Shown here piece by piece: positions 20,801 through 29,047 of a DNA stretch of 64,000 nt. Below the pieces are notes generated by a model. That model ran no database searches. It had not been told where the DNA came from and worked only from the letters and a program-made list of their open reading frames with translations. The DNA lies in contig JAGDXP010000012.1 of assembly GCA_023256475.1 (NCBI GenBank), positions 124,001-188,000 of the forward strand, given 5' to 3'. Each line of letters opens with the position of its first letter. Position 1 is the stretch's first letter. Origin of the DNA: Thermoplasmata archaeon (GTDB lineage: Archaea > Thermoplasmatota > Thermoplasmata > Thermoplasmatales > GCA-001856825). Position numbers and translations under genes: made by a program.

Positions 20801-23800
20801 AACATTTCAATTTCTCAATCCCAGGCTGATAGAACTGCCTATTCCAATACAGGACAGCCATTATGGATAATAGACAAGAACTTCCAGATCAGTGCTCATT
20901 CATTGGCCGGTACAGTATTTTACAATTTGGCCGGGATAAGCTCATTTATTCCTAATACAGATATCCCTGCCAATGCAACGCTGAAATTCTTCAATTCCAG
21001 TGAAAATTATTCTTTATCTGTTAAGACAGGTCTCAATGGTTCTTATTACATAGCAGACCTTCCACCATATGAATACAATATTTCAGCATATGTAGATGGA
21101 CAATGGTACTATGATGTTGCGAATGTGAACATTAATTCAAACTCCACATCGAAGGACATTCCAATTCCATATTCAAAAATAAATGTTAATTTCATCAATA
21201 ACTTCCAAACAAATGGTTTGAATATAATCAAGATAACAAGGGGCAACTTCAGTCAATTTATGAATATTTCTGGTTCGAATTCTAAGATTGTGTTGCCTAC
21301 GGGAATTTTCAATTTATCAGCGGAGAATGGTCCCTACAGATACAACACGATCTTAAATTTAGAAAACAAGGGGAATATTACATTAAATGTAACTTATGAA
21401 AAGTACTATTACTTGAATATAACAGAATCTGGAAGCTATAAGATAATTTCAGCAAGCTTCCAGGATCTACTGAATAATTCGTATTCAGGAGAGTTCAATG
21501 TATTGAACAATAGTTTATCCGCGTATTTGCCGCCCTCCATATATTTGATTACGTCAACATCCATAAGATCAGGTATTTATTATCTGAATGAAACAACTGT
21601 AGAACTCAATAATTCATTATCTATTGAACCAAGATTCCAAGAGGCTTCAATGGTTACAGGAACTGTATATAATGGTAATAAAACCCAGCCCGGTGTCCCG
21701 GTGGAATTCATAGGGAATGGGTTGATGCTACAATTTACTACAAATTCCACAGGTCAATTTAAGGCCTATCTGCCATATGGGAAATATTCAGTTACTGCGT
21801 ATTTCACCTATAACTCAAGTACATATGTTTCCAGCGGTCAATATTCAATATTTACGCCGGAGTATAATTTACAGATCTACTCAGTTCCAGGGTACACCGT
21901 AGCAGGTTACATAAAGACAACTAATCCAGGAATTATTACTGCCTATTCCAATGGAATTCCGATTTATTATGAAGTTCTCACAAAAGGGCAGAAATATTTG
22001 ATATACCTACCCAATGGAACCCAGCTTAATTCAATTACATTTAATTCCTTAGGTCAAAGCTATGTAGCTCAAGGATACAACATATCTACTATCCTATCTC
22101 CAGTGAATGTTAATTTCTTGATTGAATCAAACTACAATTATGTTTATTACATTCACCTAAAAGGTCCAAAAGATTACAATATCACAGCGCTAGGGCATCA
22201 AATACAAGCATTTGTGCAACCGGGTAGCTATGAAGTTTATCTAACCGGAAATGGCATAATCCCGGTGTCGAATGTTACATCAATTAATATTTTACCTGTT
22301 TACAATGGGCAAATTATCAAATTACCGGTTAATGTTTATATAAAGCTGAGCGTAAACACAAAAGGCAATGTAGAAATATTCAAGGATGGTAAGCTGGTTA
22401 GTCAGCTTCTAAATTCAACACTTACCCCAGGCAATTATACTATCTATTCGAACTATTATTATACATCAAATATAACAACTGTGAACATATCTGTCAATAC
22501 TACTTTCACACCAATCTTAGTTCAATCTTATTTCCTGAACATCATAAATAAGGTATCAAGCAACGCTTACATATCAGCCGGTGAAAATCTCATTAGTACT
22601 TCCACAGGAATTTACTTGCCTGCAGGTTATTATTACGTATATTCATTTAACAGGATAAATACCTCTTATGAGTACTTTGGAAGTTCAATGGTGAGCCTAC
22701 CTTCTCAGCAAACAGCATATTTGAATTCCAGCATAGTGGAACTTTTGGGTAATGTTAAATTTAGTACCTTCAATTCCACAACAAATTCTGGAGTTGTACA
22801 AATACAGCCTTTGAATTATACCGTTCCATTTAATTCATATGTTGAACTGCCCTATGGAAATTACAGTATTTATGCGGTTTCTGGCGGATTCGCATATATT
22901 GGAACTCTAAATGTAAACAACAAATGGGAAAATATTACCCTGAATCTTGTTAGGTCGTATCCATTGACATACAGTAGCTTTATTGAGGGTAATGCATACA
23001 ATAGTGATATCTACATAGCAGATATGGGCACTAAATTCTATGTTAAACCCATGGGAACCATTAATCTTCCCAACGGTTCCTATATTTTCCAGGGGGCTAC
23101 GAAGTTGATGAATTATGGGAGATACAACAATTATATCCTTGACCAGGAGGTTAATGTTACAGGACCAACCTATGCAACCCTTGAGTTTCAAATTGTGAAG
23201 AAAATAGATGTTCAAATATTCCCCATGGGAGGTCAGCTTACTGGGTTGCCTGGTCACAATGTTAGTTTTCCCATTCAAATAATTAGCAATTCCAACATTC
23301 CAATTTCATTCACATTAACAAACTCCTCTACTTTCAATGTTTACAACCAGTATCTTAATTTGACTCCATACTCCATGGGAATCATAAATGCAACTATAGG
23401 CGTTCCAAAGGGTCAGCCAGCCGGAAGCTATCAGATAGGAATGAATCTACAGTATCTTGGTATATATCATTATATAAGCGTCAATGTCACTGTTCCTACC
23501 TTGATATCTCTGAATGTTACGCTCAACAACAATTCAGGAAGTGTATTTGGAAATACTATATATTATGAGCTAAACATTAAAAATACAGGAAATTCAAAAC
23601 TAAATATTACCATAAGCGTGCTGAATAACGCCAGCTTGAAACAGGAAGGCATAAATGTTTCAGTAAACAACCGTTACTACTCAAGCATCCTACTTTATCC
23701 CAACCAATTTAATCAGACCAGTATAGGCCTGTCATTCCAGAATGGGATATACAACGTAAATACGCCAGTAGTAATAGAGGTAAAGTATGGAAATCAGAGC

Positions 23801-23983
23801 TATTTGTATAACCTTTACCCAACTATACCAGGGCTTGAGTTCAAAGCAATCCAGGCCAAGGGCTATGGTATTCAGAATTATAGCGCTCTGGTACAATATA
23901 GTTATATGGCCGGTGTTATAATATTTGTAGTAGCGCTCATAGTGGCTATAATGATTTCAGTAAGAAGGAGGAACAGAGCATGA
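17879..23983 (+). CDS. aglB: Oligosaccharyltransferase STT3/AglB with very long C-terminal repeat-rich extracytoplasmic tail and C-terminal TM
   Basis: GT-C polytopic N-terminus, GGSDAYYNMR, catalytic WWDYG at 19595-19609; tail with CarboxypepD_reg-like units (GRITDSSGMPIAGVRVTIDD..NSSGYYQLY; GTVYNGNKTQPGVPVEF..NSTGQFKAYLPYGKY) and TM near the end; GTG 17879 or ATG 17888. Confidence 0.88.
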   Translation: MDLMGGAEQTTMTRIARIKSYIAKNYIGITLVLSFFLSLFLSSFYIIGVAVKGNFAVSGGSDAYYNMRIIQYILATHHQLLFDPLLNYPIGLENPRPPFFHWLAVLLGYAFSPFLGGVYKSTMTMFLLETAIGGAFIVFPTYLLGKEVFNKKVGLIGAILAALSPLTLMKSIASIGLFDIFTALFAIMMIYFFLKAVDTFKEVEGSNISIRIIKSIKANRISILYSILGGVSLAASMLTWVGTISVALIIVGVGIIQLIINTIRRKSNLAFFVPSLFYSVGFILALPWYYETGFIFRWTPVFLVWLLLIISSLFVIILEKKPWIITIGSYILLVAAAIVIVYFKDNSLLQSIISGQHYFIKNKIYDTIAEAQALPLGEDIMEFDPFMFFASLVAIGVLIYKWIKIKDFKTTLILFYSAGIIFISMIASKFLYFGASATGILTAYMIVEGFNKLGWHESLDKVKGRGISKASLKELRFSQIVVILMVIFLLIVPATFYALDSGIPYNNKTQYDRQIYNATPPFLRPQNYTPPYYLGAFGVSLDLPNSPWVRALDWFKNQDAQYPPNERPAFISWWDYGFQTLEQGDHPVMADNFQDGIYPAAQILMAQNESEIISVMIARIIDYFNQYNQLNNSTLKSILIQYFGTSGYQKIVNYELNGPNYIPDIYANRSYYGPYEDIQPGDAKYILIEHYLANTFSLSTIINAYQSLELATGFYMNYIAVDYRLFPFSGVDTGIFYAPAYLGDFQYINVQGEIVPIDFYNITVTDINGNTYPLQDFPPGDTAVSYNINYQPMFYNSTVYRVFIGYPSSVVGVNNSIPGISSNLRYYYPMQAWGMPNFELVYKTVFWNPYTDYQNHSNAWQPVSLEQGYYYLKHHIGTVDLNPPASSVLPSDVVFVEYYPGAIIQGRITDSSGMPIAGVRVTIDDQYGIPHESVLTNSSGYYQLYAVAGNDTIVVSTGSYNSLFMVGNNILETYNISISQSQADRTAYSNTGQPLWIIDKNFQISAHSLAGTVFYNLAGISSFIPNTDIPANATLKFFNSSENYSLSVKTGLNGSYYIADLPPYEYNISAYVDGQWYYDVANVNINSNSTSKDIPIPYSKINVNFINNFQTNGLNIIKITRGNFSQFMNISGSNSKIVLPTGIFNLSAENGPYRYNTILNLENKGNITLNVTYEKYYYLNITESGSYKIISASFQDLLNNSYSGEFNVLNNSLSAYLPPSIYLITSTSIRSGIYYLNETTVELNNSLSIEPRFQEASMVTGTVYNGNKTQPGVPVEFIGNGLMLQFTTNSTGQFKAYLPYGKYSVTAYFTYNSSTYVSSGQYSIFTPEYNLQIYSVPGYTVAGYIKTTNPGIITAYSNGIPIYYEVLTKGQKYLIYLPNGTQLNSITFNSLGQSYVAQGYNISTILSPVNVNFLIESNYNYVYYIHLKGPKDYNITALGHQIQAFVQPGSYEVYLTGNGIIPVSNVTSINILPVYNGQIIKLPVNVYIKLSVNTKGNVEIFKDGKLVSQLLNSTLTPGNYTIYSNYYYTSNITTVNISVNTTFTPILVQSYFLNIINKVSSNAYISAGENLISTSTGIYLPAGYYYVYSFNRINTSYEYFGSSMVSLPSQQTAYLNSSIVELLGNVKFSTFNSTTNSGVVQIQPLNYTVPFNSYVELPYGNYSIYAVSGGFAYIGTLNVNNKWENITLNLVRSYPLTYSSFIEGNAYNSDIYIADMGTKFYVKPMGTINLPNGSYIFQGATKLMNYGRYNNYILDQEVNVTGPTYATLEFQIVKKIDVQIFPMGGQLTGLPGHNVSFPIQIISNSNIPISFTLTNSSTFNVYNQYLNLTPYSMGIINATIGVPKGQPAGSYQIGMNLQYLGIYHYISVNVTVPTLISLNVTLNNNSGSVFGNTIYYELNIKNTGNSKLNITISVLNNASLKQEGINVSVNNRYYSSILLYPNQFNQTSIGLSFQNGIYNVNTPVVIEVKYGNQSYLYNLYPTIPGLEFKAIQAKGYGIQNYSALVQYSYMAGVIIFVVALIVAIMISVRRRNRA

Positions 23984-24720
23984 AGCTAGTCCCATTCCTG
24001 CTTGCTTTTATTATATTGTTACCAGCACTTTCATACGCGGTTACAAACACTTATGGACCTGTGACCATAACAGGTCCCGAAAAGGTTGCCATAGGACAGA
24101 CATTCAACTATACAGTAAATGTGGAACAAATTTTCAACCATTACAAAATAGTCTTTTTACTTAGCGGATATAATTTGACTGGAGCATCTCCAATTTCACC
24201 GCAGTATCTGAACGGTACATTTACCCCACAGAACTTCACCATAACGGCTCCCTCTGTTCAGACAACTTTATTCCTGTTCTTCCAGATTATCGCCTATCTG
24301 AATGGACAGGTTTTCTATTACAATATAACCCAAACGGTTCAAGTGCTTAACTATACGGTTCTAAAGGTAAAAGTTTATAACCCAACTAAATTCATATTCA
24401 AGGATCTGAACGTCTCCTTCTATGTTAATGGGGAATACGTCGGAAGCTCTCAGTTAAACATTTCAGGGAACACAACAGAGAACGTAACTTATCAGTGGTT
24501 ATCTGGGACGCTGTCTCCGGGTATATATAACATTCAGGCAAAGATCAACAGCAGTGTCGTGAAACTCATAGGTGGCAAATATAGCATAGATATACAAGTG
24601 GGAAATCCGTATTTAGAGTATGTATATATAATAATAGCAATAGTTCTAGCTATGGTTGTGGTAATCGTTCTGATCACCGCCATATATAATAGAAGAAATA
24701 AACCTAAATGGAAGAAATAA
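23980..24720 (+). CDS. Exported single-pass membrane protein, translationally coupled to STT3
   Basis: Signal peptide, Asn-rich ectodomain with several N-x-S/T, C-terminal TM plus basic tail RRNKPKWKK; 4-bp ATGA overlap with STT3 stop. Confidence 0.75.
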   Translation: MKLVPFLLAFIILLPALSYAVTNTYGPVTITGPEKVAIGQTFNYTVNVEQIFNHYKIVFLLSGYNLTGASPISPQYLNGTFTPQNFTITAPSVQTTLFLFFQIIAYLNGQVFYYNITQTVQVLNYTVLKVKVYNPTKFIFKDLNVSFYVNGEYVGSSQLNISGNTTENVTYQWLSGTLSPGIYNIQAKINSSVVKLIGGKYSIDIQVGNPYLEYVYIIIAIVLAMVVVIVLITAIYNRRNKPKWKK

Positions 24721-24721
24721 T

Positions 24722-25288
24722 CTATCTCTTAATTTTTCTATTTCTCCTTTCAATTATATCGCTGCTAGTAGCTATTTTAATGGCAGCTTCCCAGTCCCTA
24801 CCTCTTTTAAGCGATTTAGAAGATCCATCTTCTCTAATTATTTCAAGATCGTAATTTTTCAGGGTTGTTATTATCTTTTCCCTGTTAGCTCTATCACCAT
24901 TACCAATTTTAATCCTCAATCTATCGTAATCACACTGCTGTGTCACGCTATCAACATATTTCAAAACATCGTTTAATTCATACAGATTCCTCGAATCTAA
25001 TACCTGGCCATCAGAAATTGTTGCTACCCCTGGGTTTGGGCCTGGATCTATTCCTATTATCAGCTCCTTAGCATGGCCGGATAGGAGCATTTGCCTTATC
25101 CAATATTCATTTTTTCCATTAGTCCTATAGCAGTTGCTGAAGTTCAACTCCATGTCCGAGAAAACTATATCATAATCGCTTATTCCGTCTGTGCTTATCA
25201 AAGAAGTAAAATTAATTCTCATTCCCTTCAAGATATTTACAAGTCTATAATAGACACGAAAGTCTGAAGTTATAACGCCAACCCGCAC
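24722..25288 (-). CDS. Archaeal protein with RNase H-fold/RuvC-like motif
   Basis: ELIIGIDPGPNPGVATISDGQVLDS resembles RuvC-fold first strand. Confidence 0.5.
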   Translation of the reverse strand: MRVGVITSDFRVYYRLVNILKGMRINFTSLISTDGISDYDIVFSDMELNFSNCYRTNGKNEYWIRQMLLSGHAKELIIGIDPGPNPGVATISDGQVLDSRNLYELNDVLKYVDSVTQQCDYDRLRIKIGNGDRANREKIITTLKNYDLEIIREDGSSKSLKRGRDWEAAIKIATSSDIIERRNRKIKR

Positions 25289-25351
25289 TGATAAGAATAT
25301 TGAAATTACTAATTAAAAATTTTTGCAATCAAAAAATGCTCTTAATTAATC

Positions 25352-25891
25352 CTATTTCACTACTAAAACAGATACATCTGAATTTGCGGCCACTCTCTGA
25401 GATACCGATCCCAAGAAGACGCCTTTTAGGAACCCCCTCCTTCTGTTACCTATAACTATGAGATCCGGTTTAACCGTTTTGGAGACATTCAATATTTCTT
25501 TTGCAGGGTCCCCCTGTTTTAGGAATGTTTCAACATTCATAACACCATTTGAAATAGCATAATTTTTGGAATTCTCCAATATTTGCTCCCCTTTCTCTTT
25601 TAATGTATTCATTCTATCTAAAAGTGTTATATCTCCTGTCGGATTTTCCCCCGTTACGTATTGAACAGGATAAGGAATGGCCATCACTATATATAATTTC
25701 ATATTTTTATTTAATTTGGAGAGAGATATGGCCATATCCAATGCTCTCATAGAGGGCTTAGAACCGTCAACGGCCACTAGAATCCTCTCGATTGGTAATA
25801 TGCCTCTCTCCTTCTTTTCCATAATAATATATGCAATAATTGCTATTAAAATTTTGCGAGTAAAGAGGAAAGGAAAAAGTGATTTATTCAT
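25352..25891 (-). CDS. Universal stress protein (UspA family)
   Basis: RILVAVDGSKPSMRALDMAISLSK...DLIVIGNRRRGFLKGVFLGSVSQRVAANSDVSVLVVK; true start may be internal. Confidence 0.9.
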   Translation of the reverse strand: MNKSLFPFLFTRKILIAIIAYIIMEKKERGILPIERILVAVDGSKPSMRALDMAISLSKLNKNMKLYIVMAIPYPVQYVTGENPTGDITLLDRMNTLKEKGEQILENSKNYAISNGVMNVETFLKQGDPAKEILNVSKTVKPDLIVIGNRRRGFLKGVFLGSVSQRVAANSDVSVLVVK

Positions 25892-25909
25892 AGTAAATTA
25901 GGTTCACCA

Positions 25910-26536
25910 TTGAAGAAAGAAGATTATGAAAAAGTAATGGAAAAGATGATGGCAGTCGTAAAACCACACGTGGGACTATGGGATGACCCATTTCACATAT
26001 TAATAACCACTATACTTTCAACAAGGACGAAGGATGAAGTTACTGACAGGGCAGCTTTGAAATTATTTTGTAAATGCCCGGATCCGCATAGTTTAGCCAA
26101 ATGCAGTGTAAAGCAAATATCTTCTTTGATTGAAGGAGTTGGATTCTACAGGGAAAAAGCAAGAAATGTAAAAGAAACTGCAAGAATCATTGTTGAGGAA
26201 TTCAAAGGAAATGTCCCAGATAACAGGGAGGATTTAATGAAGCTTCCAGGGGTGGGTCCCAAGGTTGCAAACATTGTTCTTACATTCGGCTTCAACAAAG
26301 ATTATATCGCGGTTGATACTCATGTTCATAGAATATTTAATAGGTTGGGAATTGTCAATACAAAAAATCCAGAGGAAACTGAAAAAATATTGATGAAAAA
26401 GATACCCAGGAAATACTGGAAACACATAAACTCATATGCGGTTGAATTTGGAAAGAATATATGCAAGCCTATAGGGCCAAAGTGCCAGGAATGCCCACTG
26501 AAAGAATGGTGTAGGTTTTATGAAAATAGTAGTTGA
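25910..26536 (+). CDS. nth: Endonuclease III
   Basis: HhH LMKLPGVGPKVANIVLTFGF, VDTHVHRIFNRLG, CKPIGPKCQECPLKEWC Fe-S motif; TTG start. Confidence 0.93.
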   Translation: MKKEDYEKVMEKMMAVVKPHVGLWDDPFHILITTILSTRTKDEVTDRAALKLFCKCPDPHSLAKCSVKQISSLIEGVGFYREKARNVKETARIIVEEFKGNVPDNREDLMKLPGVGPKVANIVLTFGFNKDYIAVDTHVHRIFNRLGIVNTKNPEETEKILMKKIPRKYWKHINSYAVEFGKNICKPIGPKCQECPLKEWCRFYENSS

Positions 26537-27017
26537 TGCCTCTGCCATATTCGCTGGTTTTACACCAGATGGTTCAAACGAATACATTACTACAACTGAT
26601 ACTATTTCAGAAGTAAAGAGTAGGAAGTTCAAGGAAACCATAGAGCGAACATTGATCTTATTTCAGATAAAAGAACCATCCGAAGCATTTCTGGAAAGGG
26701 TAATTGCAGAGAGCAAACAAACAGGGGACTTTCATCAGCTTAGTAAAAACGATTTAAAACTGTTGGCTCTTACATTGCAGGAGGATGCACTTCTTCTGAC
26801 CAATGATCTATCGATGCAAAATATGGCGCACGCTTTAGGACTTAAGTACAGGGAATTCAATTCCAGTGGTTTAAGAGATTTCATAATTTGGAAGTACAGA
26901 TGCATAGGGTGCAAGAGGGTCTTTAATAATCGCATTGAAATATGTCCCTACTGCGGAAGTCAGGTTAAAAAATTTCCAGTCAAGAAGAATCCATTGAAGG
27001 GTAAAAATTCCAATTAA
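26520..27017 (+). CDS. nob1: PIN-domain rRNA endonuclease Nob1 with zinc ribbon
   Basis: KIVVDASAIFAG, LLTNDLSMQNMA, CIGCKRVF..ICPYCGS. Confidence 0.88.
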   Translation: MKIVVDASAIFAGFTPDGSNEYITTTDTISEVKSRKFKETIERTLILFQIKEPSEAFLERVIAESKQTGDFHQLSKNDLKLLALTLQEDALLLTNDLSMQNMAHALGLKYREFNSSGLRDFIIWKYRCIGCKRVFNNRIEICPYCGSQVKKFPVKKNPLKGKNSN

Positions 27018-27135
27018 CACAATAATTTGGAATAACAATTTTTGGTTAAAATGGAATTTTCAATTTATCATCCTTAGATTTATTTCATTAGTCAGGCTGT
27101 TAAGATGTCTTTAGATGAATTATATGCAATATGTG

Positions 27136-27846
27136 CTATCTTATCCACTTGATGGACACGCATCTATGTTTATCTTTATACCCATAGCAGTAAATTAGAT
27201 CCTTCCTTACAGAATGTGCAACGCGGGCCCTGGCGATAATGGATTTGCAATCGTCTACATCTGTAACATTTACAAGAATGCTAGAATGCACTTCATTGTT
27301 TTTATAAACTCTATAATCGCATCCAAATTTTGAACCGCTTTTTACTATTATCTTGTTGTCTGCAATATCAGAAGCCGTATCTTTATCATGATACTTTTCC
27401 ACAAATTTCAGCAACCGCGGATTTCTCCTTTTTATTTCATAATATATTGCTTCATTGTCGGAGTCCACAATGGCTAAATAGCCAAGAATTAATTCTGAGA
27501 ATTTTATTTCGTCTCTATAAAATTTCACATTCACTCTCTTCCCGTTTAATAGAATTAAATTTCCATTAAAATAAGGTTTCTTTCCAAGGTCCCTCAATCC
27601 TTTATAGGCAATATAGAATATCTTATCTTTTTCCGAAAGTTTATCCCATAAATAATTGAAATTATGTTTATGCTGATCGAAGAAAACCTCAATTCTACCT
27701 TTTTCTATAAGATAAAGGGATGAAAACTTATCAAGTAAAAATCCATTTTTAGTCTTCCTTAACTTATACCCCTTATTTCTTAGGCGTGAGGCATCTGCTT
27801 CCCCTATGACTGTTGATAGGTCGGGCAGCAGTGTTGCTGAAATCAT
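27136..27846 (-). CDS. endA: tRNA-splicing endonuclease
   Basis: GSKFGCDYRVYKNNEVHSSILVNVTDVDD..IARARVAHSVRKDLIYCYG; duplicated N-terminal domain. Confidence 0.85.
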   Translation of the reverse strand: MISATLLPDLSTVIGEADASRLRNKGYKLRKTKNGFLLDKFSSLYLIEKGRIEVFFDQHKHNFNYLWDKLSEKDKIFYIAYKGLRDLGKKPYFNGNLILLNGKRVNVKFYRDEIKFSELILGYLAIVDSDNEAIYYEIKRRNPRLLKFVEKYHDKDTASDIADNKIIVKSGSKFGCDYRVYKNNEVHSSILVNVTDVDDCKSIIARARVAHSVRKDLIYCYGYKDKHRCVSIKWIR

Positions 27847-27847
27847 A

Positions 27848-28315
27848 TCATTTATTCACCATTCTGGCTGTTTCTAAAAATAAATCATTTATATTTTCAC
27901 CTGTCTTAGCAGAAACGGGAATTATCTTTATCTTGCCCTTAACCAGTTCCATCACATCTTCTACCCAGAAGGTAGCAAGATACTTCATGTCTGCTTTATT
28001 AAGTGCAATTACGATTTTCTTATTACCAATATTCTCAAGTATAAACGGTACTTCCTTTATATCAGATTCCCTGGTTGGATCCAAAACCACGATAAAACCC
28101 GCTGTATTTTCTGTTGTTGGAAGGTTTCTAACTTCTTTTAGAATGAATGAAAATTTAGAATTATCAATGTTGATCAGACCACTTCTATAAAATGCACCCT
28201 CATCCTGAGAGCACCCGTCCATGTTATCATAAATGAATCTACATATTATGGAACTTTTTCCCGAACCTCTGGTCCCTGTTACGAGCACTTTAATAATCTT
28301 GGATTGGACGGGCAT
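27848..28315 (-). CDS. Ras-like/MglA-like small GTPase
   Basis: GTRGSGKSS P-loop, ALNKAD, SAKTGENI; no evident DxxG. Confidence 0.75.
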   Translation of the reverse strand: MPVQSKIIKVLVTGTRGSGKSSIICRFIYDNMDGCSQDEGAFYRSGLINIDNSKFSFILKEVRNLPTTENTAGFIVVLDPTRESDIKEVPFILENIGNKKIVIALNKADMKYLATFWVEDVMELVKGKIKIIPVSAKTGENINDLFLETARMVNK

Positions 28316-28474
28316 TCAAGTTTCAATATCACCGCATATTTATTTTTTGCTAACAGCTATCATTTCAGTGGGAATTATACAATTTGAAATGGGAACAGCG
28401 GAGAACTTCCCGTCAATTCAACTTCTACAATGCACTGTTGAAAATTTTCCCAAAAAATTTAATCATGGGTTTTA

Positions 28475-29038
28475 ATGCACAATGGAACAAAAATGCTGAA
28501 TATGGTTCCTAGGAAGATTTTCTTTACCAAAGGGGTAGGACGCCACAAGAGTCAGTTGGGTTCATTCGAGAATGCGTTGAGAGATGCGGGTATTGCAAGA
28601 TTTAACTTGGTTGAGGTGAGTTCCATTTTTCCACCTTACGCTGAAATTGTGGACAGGGATGAGGGTCTAAGAGAGCTAAAATCGGGGCAGATCTTATTTT
28701 TGGTTCTCGCCAGAAACAGCTCAAACGAACTTAATAGGTTGATAACCGCATCCATAGGTCTTGCCATTCCAAGGAACAGGGAAAATTATGGATACCTTTC
28801 TGAATATCATACTTACGGAGAGCCGCCGGAAAAAGCCGGGGCTTTCGCGGAGAGTCTTGCAGCCGAAATGTTATCCTCCACTTTAGGTCTTGACAACTAT
28901 CTGGTAAAGGATGAGAGTACTGGTAGGTTCAGGTTGAACGATGCCATATTGCTAACCAGCAATGTAACTTCCTCAGCTGTGGTTGAAAAAGAAAATGAAT
29001 GGACGACAGTGGTAGCAGCTGCGGTTATGATAATCTAG
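28475..29038 (+). CDS. pdaD: Pyruvoyl-dependent arginine decarboxylase
   Basis: PRKIFFTKGVGRHKSQLGSFENALRDAGIARFNLVEVSSIFPP with SS self-cleavage site; GYLSEYHTYGE. Confidence 0.93.
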   Translation: MHNGTKMLNMVPRKIFFTKGVGRHKSQLGSFENALRDAGIARFNLVEVSSIFPPYAEIVDRDEGLRELKSGQILFLVLARNSSNELNRLITASIGLAIPRNRENYGYLSEYHTYGEPPEKAGAFAESLAAEMLSSTLGLDNYLVKDESTGRFRLNDAILLTSNVTSSAVVEKENEWTTVVAAAVMII

Positions 29039-29047
29039 GGTGATTGT

